Below, piece by piece: positions 11,740 to 22,336 of a stretch of DNA of 64,000 nucleotides. This DNA is from Siphonodentalium dalli (lineage: Eukaryota; Mollusca; Scaphopoda; Gadilida; Siphonodentaliidae). The stretch is taken from assembly GCA_032622095.1 (NCBI GenBank), contig CP136064.1:39794426-39858425 (forward strand), written 5' to 3'. The translations under genes were made by a program, and so were the position numbers. Each line of letters starts with the position of its first letter. The first letter of the stretch is position 1. The notes under the pieces were generated by a model. That model saw nothing but the letters and a program-made list of their open reading frames with translations, was not told the origin of the DNA and ran no database searches.

Positions 11740-12002
11740 TTAACCCTTCCATGACTGGAGCTTCCTGAAAGTTTGCGAAAACCCTGTGCCAATGCATTCT
11801 CTTATATATATGAGTCTCCCATAGGGAGCCTCGCATATATAAGAGAATAAATTGGCCTAACAATATTTACATTAACCTTGTAATCCAATGCATTCTCTTT
11901 TAGTAGTGAGACTCCCTATGGGATACTCGCATATATAAGAGAATGTACTGGAACAGGATCTTTAATGCTGCGACAGCGCAGCTCCCATCATGAAAGGGTT
12001 AA
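11740..12002. repeat. Palindromic MITE family P1, both TTAA flanks kept
   Basis: TTAACCCTTCCATGACTGGA ... CCCATCATGAAAGGGTTAA. It contains the paired GCATTCTCTTATATAT / ATATATAAGAGAAT hairpins and the spacer CCTAACAATATTTAC. This copy shows the TTAA target duplication most clearly. Confidence 0.85.
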
Positions 12003-12179
12003 ACACCAAATTCTAAATATCTATCACAGAAACAACACCTCATGTGCAAACCTCCAAATTAGTGTGAAAATGAGACTTATTGACATTGGCTGAATCTCCA
12101 AATGGGAAGACACTATATATTGGTTATATGCATTAGGTTTTTTGAACTGGTATCCAGGAATTGAGACTTTATTGTCACC

Positions 12180-12565
12180 TGAAATATTTTGGGAGACTAT
12201 AGAAAGGAGCAGTGTCCATCTGTCCATCCGTCTGCTGGGGCGACCGTCTGTCTGCGAGTCCATCCATCCATAATATTCTACAGAATTTGATGAAACTTGG
12301 TATGTGGCCTTCATATGAGAAATTCCCAATCAAGTTTTAATTTGGATCCGGTCCGACCATTTCTGGCTGAGTTATGCCCCTTTTTGACTTGAATTTTTCT
12401 GATTATTTTGTTGCCCGGATGATGACTCGTTATGATTATCCGATATTTTTCAAATTTAGTGTGTGGATTAATCACATGTAAATACAGGTCAAGTTCAAAT
12501 TTGGGTTCGTTCCGACCATTTCTGATGGGAATTATTCTTTCTTATTTCAACAATATATTAAACAA
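12180..12565. repeat. Pearl-like repeat with GTCC/TCCA microsatellite
   Basis: A tetranucleotide-rich run (gtccatctgtccatccgtct, then gtccatccatccat) is followed by core units containing AAACTTGGTATGTGG, CAAGTTTTAATTTGGATCCG / CAAGTTCAAATTTGGGTTCG and GAGTTATGCCCCTTTTTGAC. The same GAGTTATG-CCCTTTT phrase occurs in the repeat at 59960-60750. Confidence 0.6.
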
Positions 12566-12908
12566 TTGGAAGCAAAGTTTAATTCAATGATTGTTCCCAG
12601 AATCGAATTTTCCAATTCTAAAAAAGCCACCAGTCAAATAAAGCAGAGTTTCCGCTAGGGATAAATAACTGAGGCCGTATTTGGGGGGGGGGACACTCAA
12701 CGCGACGGGGCGACCATGGTTCGCTCCGTCGGGTGAAAATTTTGATGTTTGTCAGTGAAAAGAAGCAATTTCCTTGCACCTAAGACATGAAATAGGAACG
12801 TTGAAGCTACGTGGATAAAGTAAATTGAAACAGCGCATGTTTTTTGACACCAAATTATTTAGTTATTAATTTAGAATCTCCATCATCGCTGTTCAAAGGT
12901 CAAGGGTA

Positions 12909-13642
12909 TCAGAATGTGAACCGGATTTCGTACCGGCTGTTTTTCGTACCGATATTCTGAAGCATACCGGTAGTTGGTAACCAAGAGGTCATTCCCCTCG
13001 CTACGCTGGTTTGGGCGCAATTCCGTTTTGCAAGTAACTCCATGCATTTGAAAATGCATCTAATCTTCTCTCTGTTCGCGCCTCGTGTGGTGTTTGATGC
13101 GACTTGCATTTGTTGCATCACATTTCCCGAAGTAGCTGAAGCGGCAAAGTCAACGCTCGCCTGAACACAATCTACGTGATCGGTAGAATTCACATGCCTT
13201 TCAAACTGTCTACGTGGATGGTCAGTCTGCCGAACCCCTGTGTCCACCCAGGACAGACCGATTTGTTGCATTCTGGGCAGAGAACGGCGCCACCGGGAAC
13301 ATAGGGAGCAAATCCACCCCCTTTCTCTATACTGTAATTTGCCCACGGGAAGATCTCCATCCATTTTCGACGTGACGAGACAGACGAACCACCTCGAGAA
13401 GATGTCGAATCAATACCTTGGCTATCATCTACCATAACGGAAACTATGTTCGCTCCAGTCGACGTTGAAGCAATACATTGTCGATCATATGTTGCATCAG
13501 AAACTACGTTCGTAGAGTTTGGCGCATCGTCGGTCGGCAAGTTTCCAGGTCGCCCAGTAGTATAAAACGCAGTTATTTTTGCTGATCCCTGGGCATCGTT
13601 TGGTCGCAGTTTTCTTTTGTATAATCCATCTTTGTGACTCAT
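12909..13642 (-). pseudogene. Zinc-finger transposase N-terminus (hAT/TTF or KIAA1586-like), frameshifted
   Basis: Two overlapping minus-strand frames, 13642-13190 and 13364-12909, read together as the start of a transposon-derived protein. Frame one begins MSHKDGLYKRKLRPND, has a low-complexity Ser/Thr stretch and reaches RRKWMEIFPWANYS. Frame two then supplies GWICSLCSRW and DHPRRQFERHVNSTDHVDCV. The order K-W-x-x-x-FPW, G-x-x-C-x-x-C, F-x-x-H-x5-H is the usual TTF-type finger seen before hAT-like transposases and KIAA1586-like proteins (family knowledge). The finger is broken at the frame change, and no catalytic domain follows before a poly-G run at 12690. It lies antisense in the last MSH4 intron. 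The transposon superfamily is uncertain. Confidence 0.5.
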
Positions 13643-14229
13643 AATTAATTTTGTTTAAACGGACCGCTCGCAAATTTTGAAAGTATTCAACTAAAACTTC
13701 AATATAACATGAGACGTGACGTCACGGGAACCGAGTGCGTGGGCAGTTTTCTTTGTCGGCAACGGTCCCTTTGATGTGACGATTGGTTTGTCTTTGACTT
13801 ATGCCGACAAAGCATTACGATAGAGGACTGTGTAGACAACTTTTCATGGGTGACCCATGCAACTGATAACGTATAGGCATAAAGTGCATATGTTAATCGC
13901 CCAGTGCCGGTGGCCACATTCCCGGGAAAAGAGGTTTGAGCTCGCCGGGCCATTATTGGGCAGGGGAATGAGGCCGCTTGACGGCCGGCCTGCCGTAGTA
14001 GCGGAAACCCTGAATAAAGCCACCTTATATGAGCAACCTGTGGCCTAGCAGCCTTTTATCTTTAGAGGCCACTACTACATTGATTGTTTATGCACTATGG
14101 AGAAAACACTCTTATCACCTGGGATATTTAAACGACAACACATGAGTGGGGTATGATCTCAGCTTTAATGTAACATTATAAGCTTGTCCTGCAGATAGCT
14201 CATACGCATGGAAACCAATTAAGCAGAGC
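13643..14229. other. Spacer between transposase remnant and DIRS fragment
   Basis: GC content is higher than in the surrounding intron. It probably contains terminal parts of the two flanking elements, but I cannot define their ends. Confidence 0.35.
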
Positions 14230-14230
14230 C

Positions 14231-15073
14231 TTAGCTCTGACGAGAAGCCGAAGCAGAGAACGCTGTAGAAATACTGCTGTACAGCGCAGGCGTGAGCATG
14301 GCCCGACGAGCTAAGGTACGATTCGGAGCCGGCGCCCAAGAATTGCTATGAGGCGCCCTAAGCAATAAGCACACATGGCCAACAGCCAGGCATTTGTCGA
14401 AATAATACATGTCGTCCAGCTTAAAACCAAGTTGATCGAAATCGCCCAGGTAGATGCGAAGATTACGATATGCAGCCTCTAAATCCCCGCGCGCGAGCAA
14501 TGTCCTGGCCCCAAGGGACTGGATGGTGGCAACAGCAGCGTCAAAACTGGTATATGTGACAGTAGTGAATTCGCGAGGAATATGATCATTGAGTGACTGG
14601 CCTGCCGGATAGGAGAGGTGATGGATGAGATGGAATGAGCCAGGTTCATGTTTAGGCACCAGACCAAGCGGCGACACGCGGAGCGTTGGAATTGGACGTG
14701 CACAGAAATGACCAGCAATGCGACCAAGGCGAACTTCCTTAAGGATCTTTTCCCGGACGACCTCGGGACGGTCACGAGCAGACTTGAGGTTCGGAGCGTC
14801 AGTTGACATACGCGGGCCAGTATAATGGAGTGGAAAACCATGAGTAAAATAGTCAAGATTAACAGCGGAAGGGGCGAGCTGGTAGACGCTGCTGGCGACC
14901 GCCGCGGGCTGAGCGGCGAAAGTCTTGTCCATGGGCAGCGGTTGCGGCATGAGGCTCTGAGCAGATGTCGCAGATGTGTCAGATGTGTCAGTTTGGCCAG
15001 GAGCAGCGGCCGGCGTTGAATTCAAAACAGACGGGACTGGGATGGCCCGGACGAGTGGGAAAATTGCCCGCAC
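14231..15073 (-). pseudogene. DIRS-type retroelement reverse transcriptase, truncated
   Basis: A 280-residue minus-strand frame. From about residue 80 it shows the pre-RT and RT blocks of tyrosine-recombinase (DIRS-like) retroelements: HGFPLHYTGPR, NLKSARDRPEVV, GRIAGHFCARPIPTLRVSPL, PGSFHLIHHLSYP, LNDHI, YTSFDAA, RGDLEAAYRNL (motif A region) and QLGFKLDDMYYFDKCLAVG. Homology stops immediately after this (about 14375), so the YxDD catalytic motif C, RNase H and tyrosine recombinase are missing. The rest of the frame (HVCLLLRAPH... to the stop) is unrelated sequence. The frame overlaps the end of gag in a different phase, as is normal for these elements. Confidence 0.8.
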
Positions 15074-15952
15074 GCCCGGAGGTACGAACCTGAGGCGGAG
15101 TCGGCTGCAGAGGTTGCCGAACCTGGGGCGTCATGACCAGCAGCCAAATGTTAGGGTCGATGGTCTCCCAAGGAGTAGCTGTATTCCCATCCCACTTCAA
15201 CCGAAATTGGGTATCGTACACCCGCCAGGCAGATCCCCCACATTTAGCAGCCGCCCAACAGATTCGCCCGGAAGCAGAGACAACCAACTGATGGGGGTCA
15301 ACTGTATGAATAGAGGTGGCGGGTTCCTGCAGCTGATCCAAATTGATAAAATCCCCCCGGAAAATTTTGTCGCGAATAGATCGGGAAACGTGAGAGCCAA
15401 AGCCATCTGCCGCCGTAGGAATCGGCAAGGGGGCGTCCCAAGGGGAGACCAGCGAGGATGGAAAGCTAAATAAGGGATTACCCGGATCAGTTCTGTCTCT
15501 TGCCGGAGCGTTCGGTCGGTGGATCACTGAAGCCACACGGGAATCCTCGCGGCGGCTGAGAGAAGTGGAGCTGTCGTCTGAACTGCTGCGTCGACAAAGG
15601 AGACGCTGATGGTGACCTGGATTCATAGCGCGGAAACTTGGGGCGCGGAGAACCATCCTGTTGGCGACGAGACTGACGACGAGGCTGACGAACAGGATCG
15701 CGGCCGCGTGAATGTGAAACCCGGCCACGGGAGTCCCCGTCCAGAGCCACGAGCAGGCCTGCCGCGCGAATGCTGTCCATGGCCACGCACCCGTGAATCA
15801 TCCACAGATGACACACTGGCCGAAACCCTAGAAGAAGGCCTAACACGGTCACTGGAAGCAGGACCAGCACGAGACGAGCTGGCAGATGCATCCTGTCGAC
15901 TGCTTCGAGACGAACGGGCGCGGGCCCGACCGCGAGATCCCGTACGAACCAT
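14988..15952 (-). pseudogene. DIRS-type Gag-like protein, two frameshifts
   Basis: Gag of the same element, spread over three minus-strand frames. It begins at MVRTGSRGRARARSSRSSRQ (start codon 15952-15950), an Arg/Ser-rich basic region. It shifts near 15700 into RVSHSRGRDPVRQPRRQSRR, then near 15500 into GNPLFSFPSSLVSPWDAPLP and DGFGSHVSRSIRDKIFRGDF. The last part holds WRVYDTQFRLKW and the start of a Cys-rich finger, CFEFNAGRCSWPN, cut by a stop at 14988. Two frame breaks and a stop make this copy non-functional. These elements copy through reverse transcription and integrate with a tyrosine recombinase. Confidence 0.72.
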
Positions 15953-16380
15953 ATGAGAATATTTGAGTGCCACCGAATGACAAACAGGGAAACACGTGCG
16001 CGACCCACGAAAATAGGTAACGCCGACGGAACAGGGCGCAGACAGAATGCACAAGGAACAAGATGATAGACGAATAAATGAAGCCTGGTGAAGAAACACG
16101 GTGACGGATGGAAACAGATAGGAATTGACGACACACAACCGGTCGCGATACGTATAATTCAAGAGTGACTTGCTTTTCCAGTTACCGGAAAGAGGCAGCA
16201 TTCCGGGCGGATGTAAAATGCGGACTTTAAGTTCGGCCGATACGGAACAGATCGTACCGAAAAACCGGAATGTCTGCCGGATGACAGGATCAAAGAACCA
16301 CATAAATCACCCCGAACCTTATCGGCCCTGGGTGCATTATTGGAAAACTATCAATAATGAATATAAGAAATAAGTTCATC
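15953..16380 (-). other. Probable 5' region of the DIRS element
   Basis: Sequence upstream of the gag start, rich in CGG/CCG words and more GC-rich than the intron. I could not identify inverted terminal repeats, so the outer boundary is a guess. Confidence 0.3.
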
Positions 16381-16458
16381 TATTATCCATGTTTTTCTTA
16401 GTGGTGATGAAATTTACAGACATCTATATTTTTTTTAACATTTACCCACTAGTGCCTT

Positions 16459-16726
16459 TAAACCCTTCCATGACTGGAGCTTCCTGAAATTTTGTGGAAA
16501 AAAACCATGTGCCAATGCATTCTCTTATATATGCGAGTCTCTCTCCCATTGGGAGCGTCCTATATGTAAGAGAAAACATTGGCCTAACAATATTTACCTT
16601 GACCTTGTAAGCCAGTGCATTCTCTTATAAATTTATATGCAAGGCTCCCTTGGGAGAGAGACTCGCATATATAAGAGAATGCATTGCCACATGGTTTTTC
16701 TCAAAATTTCAGGAAGCTCCAGTCAT
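16459..16726. repeat. Palindromic MITE family P1, long-TIR variant
   Basis: In this copy the inverted match covers about 45 bp per end (CCATGACTGGAGCTTCCTGA ... TCAGGAAGCTCCAGTCAT). Other P1 copies instead have a distinct right end with AATGCTGC-CAGCGCAGCTCC. The right terminal GAAAGGGTTAA is replaced by TTATTATCCCCC of the next repeat. This suggests gene conversion or recombination between arms. Confidence 0.75.
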
Positions 16727-16728
16727 TT

Positions 16729-17420
16729 ATTATCCCCCGACAAATTGAAAATTTGCTGCGGATATAGGAATTGGTTCCGTCCGTCTGTCGTACCGTCCGT
16801 CCCGAATTTGTAAGAGTCATAACTTGAACAAATGTCAACGGATTTCAAAGATTTTTTGGTATATGAGTTCACCTGACCATTACCTAATATTGCCGGATAT
16901 TTTTATCGAGTTATTGGACAGATTTCAAAGATATTTGGTATATGAGTTCACTTGACCAGTATCTAGAACGAGCTCGCAAACAAGGTCTGGCCGGATATTT
17001 TAAGCGGACTTATTGGACTTTGTTTAATTTTTTGTGTGCAAATGGACGACGTCACTGGGCTCATTTCCACAAATGTCAACGGATTTCAAAGATTTTTGGT
17101 ATATGAGTTCACATGACCAGTATCTAGAACGAGTTCGCAAACCAGGTCCGGCCGGATATTTTCAGCAGAGTTATTGGACTTTGTTTATTATTTTCGGTAC
17201 AAATGGACGATGTCACTGGGCTAATTTCCACAAATATCATCGGATTTAAAAGATTTTTGGTATATGAGTTCACATGACCAGTATCTAAAATGAGTTCGCA
17301 AGCCAGGCTTTTTGACAAAATCCCACCTCTTGTTTAGCACATAGTGAGAACGCAAACATTATTGAGAATGCACTTTCCCAACTGCACAATTCGGCGGGGG
17401 ATACCGCCGTCTGCAACTGC
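16729..17420. repeat. Pearl-like repeat bounded by TATCCCCCGACAAATT and GGCGGGGGATACCGCC
   Basis: It begins TATCCCCCGACAAATTGAAA and has a CCGTCCGT microsatellite. The core unit (TGTCAACGGATTTCAAAGAT ... GGTATATGAGTTCACCTGAC ... GGTCTGGCCGGATATTTT ... TTATTGGACTTTG) is repeated about four times, some units truncated. It ends CGGCGGGGGATACCGCCGTC. A related copy is at 20578-21325. It lies 167 bp upstream of the MSH4 terminal exon. Confidence 0.75.
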
Positions 17421-17586
17421 GTTTTCACCCCTGCAGATGTAGCCATAACTCAGCATTTGTTTGAAATGATTCAAAGGCTTCATATAGTCAATTTTAATAA
17501 GCACCATAATGGAACCAACAGATAGGGAGACAGGAGATCTGTGTAGCATTCATGGTGATGTATATAAAGCTATTTTCTTTGCATAG

Positions 17587-17784
17587 ATGTCAGATGTTGT
17601 TGATCAGAAGACTAAGGAAGAAAGTGCCATCTTCAAACTTGGGTCGAAGCTTTTGCAGGTCGCCAGAAATTCTAACTTGGATGAAGAGAGCTTGAAACTT
17701 TACCTCCAGAACTTGAAAACTCATTATCTCAGAGATACAGAATCATTAACATCAAGTGCTGACGAGTCTCAAATCGAACATTGA
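17587..17784 (+). CDS. MSH4: MSH4 terminal exon
   Basis: Terminal exon, 65 codons plus TGA. After acceptor ctttgcatag it reads MSDVVDQKTKEE then KLGSKLLQVARNSNLDEESL and YLQNLKTHYL, matching the MSH4 C-terminal MutS dimerisation helices ([23 protein letters not shown]). The end SADESQIEH is polar, as in other MSH4 tails. The intron before it is 5.9 kb and holds a DIRS element, a transposase remnant and a pearl-like repeat. The stop codon lies 15 bp before a MITE that contains the nearest AATAAA (17862-17867). Confidence 0.93.
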   Translation: MSDVVDQKTKEESAIFKLGSKLLQVARNSNLDEESLKLYLQNLKTHYLRDTESLTSSADESQIEH

Positions 17785-17798
17785 ATGTGAAAATCGGT

Positions 17799-18061
17799 TA
17801 ACCGAATTCTATACTAATACTCATTGATGTGTATTATCCAATAGGAAATGTTCAGATAATAAATAAAACGACCATAGATCGTTTGTTGAACTTATTATCT
17901 GAACATATCCCTCCAATAATTAAAACTCCTTATGTGCTTGTATTATCTGTTGTCTGCTTATTTTTCCTGAACCCCCCCCCCCCCCACAGAAGAATAATAG
18001 ACGATTCCAAAGTATACTGTTATAAATGGGTGGGAGAATCCATTTAGTAAAGAAAGGTAAC
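17799..18061. repeat. MITE family P4 immediately after the MSH4 stop
   Basis: GTTAACCGAATTCTATACTA ... CATTTAGTAAAGAAAGGTAA with inner arms AAATGTTCAGATAATAAATA / ACTTATTATCTGAACATAT. It contains the first AATAAA downstream of MSH4 (17862-17867) and a C12 run at about 17974. Confidence 0.75.
17862..17867 (+). terminator. Candidate MSH4 polyadenylation signal (AATAAA)
   Basis: First AATAAA after the MSH4 stop codon, 78 bp downstream. It sits within a P4 MITE, so the mRNA 3' end may be transposon-derived. Assigned by position only. Confidence 0.4.
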
Positions 18062-18215
18062 TCTTTGTCCCATTTAGTTATAAAAGTCTAAATTGGAATG
18101 GCTATGACTCATCTGGAGGGCTGTTCATGAAAAATAACCAGATGACACATAATAAAAGTTCACAAAGAGTCCTAATATTATTTGAGTGAAATATTCAACA
18201 AACGACCTATGGTAT
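18062..18215. repeat. Partial MITE P4 copy
   Basis: Contains the P4 words CCCATTTAGTTATAAAAGTC, AATTGGAATGG, TCATCTGGAGGG.TGTTCATGAAAAATAA and ATTCAACAAACGACC. Both termini are degraded. Confidence 0.6.
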
Positions 18216-18317
18216 AACTTAATGATAAATACAATGATTCACATATCAGCTGATTGTCTTCCTGTTCTGTTTAACCACCCTTGAACATTTACTCACATGT
18301 ACATCAAGCCTGATTAT

Positions 18318-18833
18318 AGCGTGTCTGTCATTTGCAGAATGAGGTCCCCAAAGGGTGAATTCAGCGACGCTATCCCGATATGTGGGCTAGGATCACTAAA
18401 TTCACCATCTGGGGACCTCATTCTGCTTAGGCCTCATCTTTGGAAAGTTTGTCAAATTTCTATAGAAACTTCTTCACATAGATTCTAATTCTTTTTAGTT
18501 TAGTTTTTCTATATTCACAAATTGGCAGACGACACATTGCATCATCGAGGTTCCCAATGGGTGTACATCACAAAATTCACCATTTAGGAACTTCAATCTG
18601 AGTCTCGCATAGCAGTTGAGACCATGCAGAATGATGTCCCCAGAGGGTGAATTTTGTGGTGCTAGCCCACTATGTGGGATAGCGTCACTAAATTCACCCT
18701 CTGGGAACCTCATTCTGCTGAGGTGTAAGAAGAATGAGGTCCCCAGAGGGTGAATTTGGTGATGCTAGCCTGCTATGCGGGGTAGCATCACTAAATTCAC
18801 CCTCTGGGGACCTCATTCTGCAAATGACAGACA
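18318..18833. repeat. MITE family P5 with an extra terminal palindrome
   Basis: Bounded by GTGTCTGTCATTTGCAGAAT and ATTCTGCAAATGACAGACAC. The right end has two consecutive GAATGAGGTCCCCAGAGG palindromes (about 18625-18715 and 18732-18820), where other copies have one. Internal duplication of the hairpin module is evident. Confidence 0.83.
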
Positions 18834-19507
18834 CCCTATTTCAAGGCTTGCGAAAGGTTGAACTTATCATGTGATGTTGCAACAGAATTGAACTACTTTC
18901 CATATTATATGGAAGCAACTGATTAAACTGAAATTATTATTGTTTATATTCGGTGCTAAATATAGAATATGTAGCTAGCGCCTTTGCTTAAACTGTTTAT
19001 TTCTATGAGGGAGATTTGAAAGCTGAGTCCAACTGATGCCAAATGGACTTACATTTTTGTGTATCCATAATCCATGGAGTGAGACAAAATTCAAACAACA
19101 TGTACATACATTGGAGTGGGTCGTTCTTCATTTGCTGGAACAATTATGTAAGTAGATGGCAGGCAGATAAACACCCTCACCGACGTAATCAAGAATCAGT
19201 TGTTTCCATTTTTTCGCACAGAAGTGAGACAAACACTGATTATTTTCACCATACCAGCAGTATATATACTGACTGCTCCTTAGGCCAATATAATAAATCC
19301 CTAGATTTACATCCAATTTTCTTAGAAAAATGGGGTGGGAGGGGGATTTTTATTTTTTATATTTTATTCTTTGTAACATAAAATGGTCATGGACAGTTCT
19401 AGATATTGAAGCAGTATCCTATCTGATATATTACAAGCTGATTTAGATTGTCCAATTTGATCAAAATAGACTGATTAATAATGGATCATTGAAATGTAAT
19501 TTGATGA
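18834..19507. other. Intergenic, no feature recognised
   Basis: AT-rich sequence downstream of MSH4 with short ORFs lacking recognisable motifs. Confidence 0.45.
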
Positions 19508-19748
19508 TTAACCCTTCCATAACTGGAGCTTCCTGATTTTTTGCGAAAACCCTGTGCCAATGCATTCTCTTATATATGCGAGTCGCCCATGGGAGACATT
19601 GGCCTAACAATATTTGCTTTGATCTTGTAAGCTAGTGCATTCTCTTATATATGTGAGGCTCCCTATGGAAGACTTGCATATATAAGAGAATGCACTGGCA
19701 CAGGGTATTTAATGCTGCACCAGCGCAGCTCCAGTCATGAAAGAGTTA
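19508..19748. repeat. Palindromic MITE family P1, partially deleted
   Basis: TTAACCCTTCCATAACTGGA ... CTCCAGTCATGAAAGAGTTA. The first hairpin has lost its right arm: it reads CGAGTCGCCCATGGGAGACATTGGCC directly. Confidence 0.8.
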
Positions 19749-19921
19749 CCTTAAGGCATGAGAAAAACATTTGCATAAAAGATAAGCAAATAAAAAAAAT
19801 TAAGGAGGGGACTAAAAATAGGGTCGGTAGGGGATGTAAATCAAGCAATATTTTTATATTGGCCTTATTGTTGTATGCTTTAATTGTCAATGCTGCACAT
19901 TGATGCAGAACATGGATATAC

Positions 19922-20335
19922 ACAATGGGGGCACTTACATCATCATCGTCATCAACATCCTCAACGTCATCATCATCATCAACATCATCGTCATTATCAT
20001 CAACAATAGCATCTTCATCATGATTATCATCATCAACATGATGGCCATCATCAACATCCTCATCGTCATCATCCTCATCATTATCATCAACAATATCATC
20101 ATCATCTTCATCGTCATCATCCGTATCATTACTATCGTCGAAATTTTTGTCGCCGTCTTTATCAGTCATCGTCATTTATATCCATCATCAGCATTGTCGA
20201 CGTTGTTATTGTGTTTCGTCAATCGTCACCATTGTCGTTGCTATCATCTTAATCCGCATCAGCACCAACATCGTCATCATCATCATAATGACATCATCGG
20301 CATCGTCATTATCAACATTATCACCATCATACAAT
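19922..20335. repeat. Imperfect CAT/CGT trinucleotide microsatellite
   Basis: About 400 bp of interrupted (CATCAT/CGTCAT)n. The antisense frame reads as Asp-rich (DDDDEDDDD). I treat the acidic ORF (20175-19735 minus) as a shadow of the microsatellite. Confidence 0.85.
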
Positions 20336-20577
20336 GTAGTCATTATGCTGGTTCCAGACTTCCAGTCTTTCTAGATTCGGTGACTTTCTGGGGCATATAA
20401 ATTTAGTATAAAAGTATTTCACATATTTATCGACTTATTGTGATCCCCGCAATCATAACAATGTGATAGGTGAGCATTACTATATATAGTCTGAGGCTTC
20501 AAATCGGTAAGTGTTATGTCCTACCCGTTTAAATTTTACACCGTCAGGATATGCCAGCACCGTGGTACAACCTCTTT

Positions 20578-21325
20578 TTATCCCCCGCTAAATTGAATTT
20601 TGCGGGGGATATAGGAATGGGTTCCGTCAGTCCGTCCGTCGAACCGTCTGTCTGTCCATCCGTCCATCTGTCCCTAATTTGTAAGAGTCATAACTTGAAC
20701 AAATGTCAACGTATTTCAAAGATTTGTGGTATATGAGTTCACCTGACCATTATACCTAGAATGAGTTCGCAAGCCAGGTCCGGCCGGATATTTTTACCGG
20801 AGTTATTGGACTTTGTTTATAATTTTGTCGAATTTACCAAATAGCAAATAGACGATGTCACAGGGCTCATTTCCACAAATCTCAACGGATTTCAAAGATA
20901 TTTGGTATATGAGTTCACCTAACCATTACCTAGAACGAGTTCGCAAGCTAGGTCCGGCCGGATATTTTACCGGAGTTATTGGACTTTGTTTATTATTTTT
21001 GTCAAATTTATCAAATAGCAAATAGACGACGTCACAGTGCTCATTTCCACAATTGTCAACAGATTTCAAAGATTTTTGGTATATGAGTTCACATGACCAG
21101 TATCTAGAACGAGTTCGCAAAGCAGGTCCGGCCGGATATTTTCAGCAGAGTTATTGGACTTCATGACTAATTTCCACAAATGTCAGTACCTAAAATGAGT
21201 TCGCAAGCCAGGCTTTTTGACAAAATCCCACCTCTTGTTTAGCATATACTGAGAACGCAAACATTACTGAGAATGCACTTCCCCAACTGCACAATTCGGT
21301 GGGGGATACCGTCATCTGCGACTGC
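20578..21325. repeat. Pearl-like repeat with three core units of about 178 bp
   Basis: It starts TTTATCCCCCGCTAAATTGA-TTTTGCGGGGGATA (a terminal hairpin) and has a CCGTCCGTCGAACCG microsatellite. Three cores follow, with TTTCAAAGAT at about 20716, 20892 and 21062, then a short partial unit. It ends TTCGGTGGGGGATACCGTC. This is a close relative of the repeat at 16729. Confidence 0.75.
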
Positions 21326-21892
21326 TTGTTTTTTCAATTTTAGCTGTAGCCTGTAGAAGTTGAAACCCATGATGAATTGAATGCTACGACCTGGTCAGGG
21401 GATTGAAATAGACTAGTCATCTTAACATAACCCAGCATCTGATTTTGGAAATAGAAAAAAATTCTCATTCCATTAATACATACAGTACAAAAGGCAAGAT
21501 AAAAACAGTAACATTTGTTATTAGTCATAAAGTTATTATTGTTATCATGTAATCTGTTATAATTATAATTTTTTATGTGGTTTGTCCAAATAAAATATAT
21601 GATGAAAATAATTTCTTCAATCAAACCCAAAGTATTACATGTATGGCACCTTTAGCTCAGATATAGGTACATGGTAACAGGTGGATACCCCATCCAAGAT
21701 GATCATCCCAACCCAAATACCAGCGACTATTTGGTTTAATATGAAATACATTGTGTTCAATGTCTGACATAATCATCTGGAGTATTTAGAATGGCCTTGT
21801 CTGTTAGACTGTTTTGAAGTTGGTATGGAGCTAAATAACTAAAGGCAGGACGGCAAACATCAATAAAAAGGAACTAAAGCCGCTCATAATGC

Positions 21893-22139
21893 TTAACCCA
21901 TTCTTTACTAAATGGATTCTCCCATTCAGATATTAATGTATACATTGGAATGTTCTATTATTCATTTGGAGGGATGTAAGGATATATGAGCAGATGGAAA
22001 GATAATAAAAAGTGCAGAAGAAATCACATTCATTGGTGGGAAATGTTAAGATAATAAGTTCAACAAATGATCTTATGTTGAACTTATCATCTGAACATTT
22101 CCTAAGGAAACTACTCATCAATATAGAGCTAAGGGTTAA
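21893..22139. repeat. TTAA-flanked MITE family P4
   Basis: TTAACCCATTCTTTACTAAA ... AGAGCTAAGGGTTAA with the inner inverted pair GAAATGTTAAGATAATAAGT / ACTTATCATCTGAACATTTC. Confidence 0.78.
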
Positions 22140-22218
22140 AGATGCATCCAGTATTCTCGACCATTTTTATGACTGATTAATGGTTTGCTTTCTATTCAGA
22201 TTATACATTTGGTACAAG

Positions 22219-22336
22219 TACAGTAATGCCCTAAATAATCGACTCCTTAACCACAGCAGAATTTCCGACTAAATCCTGAAAAATTACCCATAATTCTGCT
22301 GTGGTTAAGGAGTCGATTCTTTAGGGCATTACTGTA
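22219..22336. repeat. Short near-perfect inverted repeat MITE (P11)
   Basis: TACAGTAATGCCCTAAATAA ... TTCTTTAGGGCATTACTGTA. The arms are about 46 bp (through ATCGACTCCTTAACCACAGC) around a spacer of about 25 bp. Bases flanking both ends include GTA. Confidence 0.85.

Noticed and set aside
15609-15956. 115-residue plus-strand ORF in the DIRS gag region
   Set aside because: It is the antisense shadow of the Arg/Ser-rich Gag frame.
19735-20175. Asp-rich 146-residue ORF on the minus strand
   Set aside because: Composition is entirely explained by the CAT/CGT trinucleotide microsatellite; no flanking coding signal.
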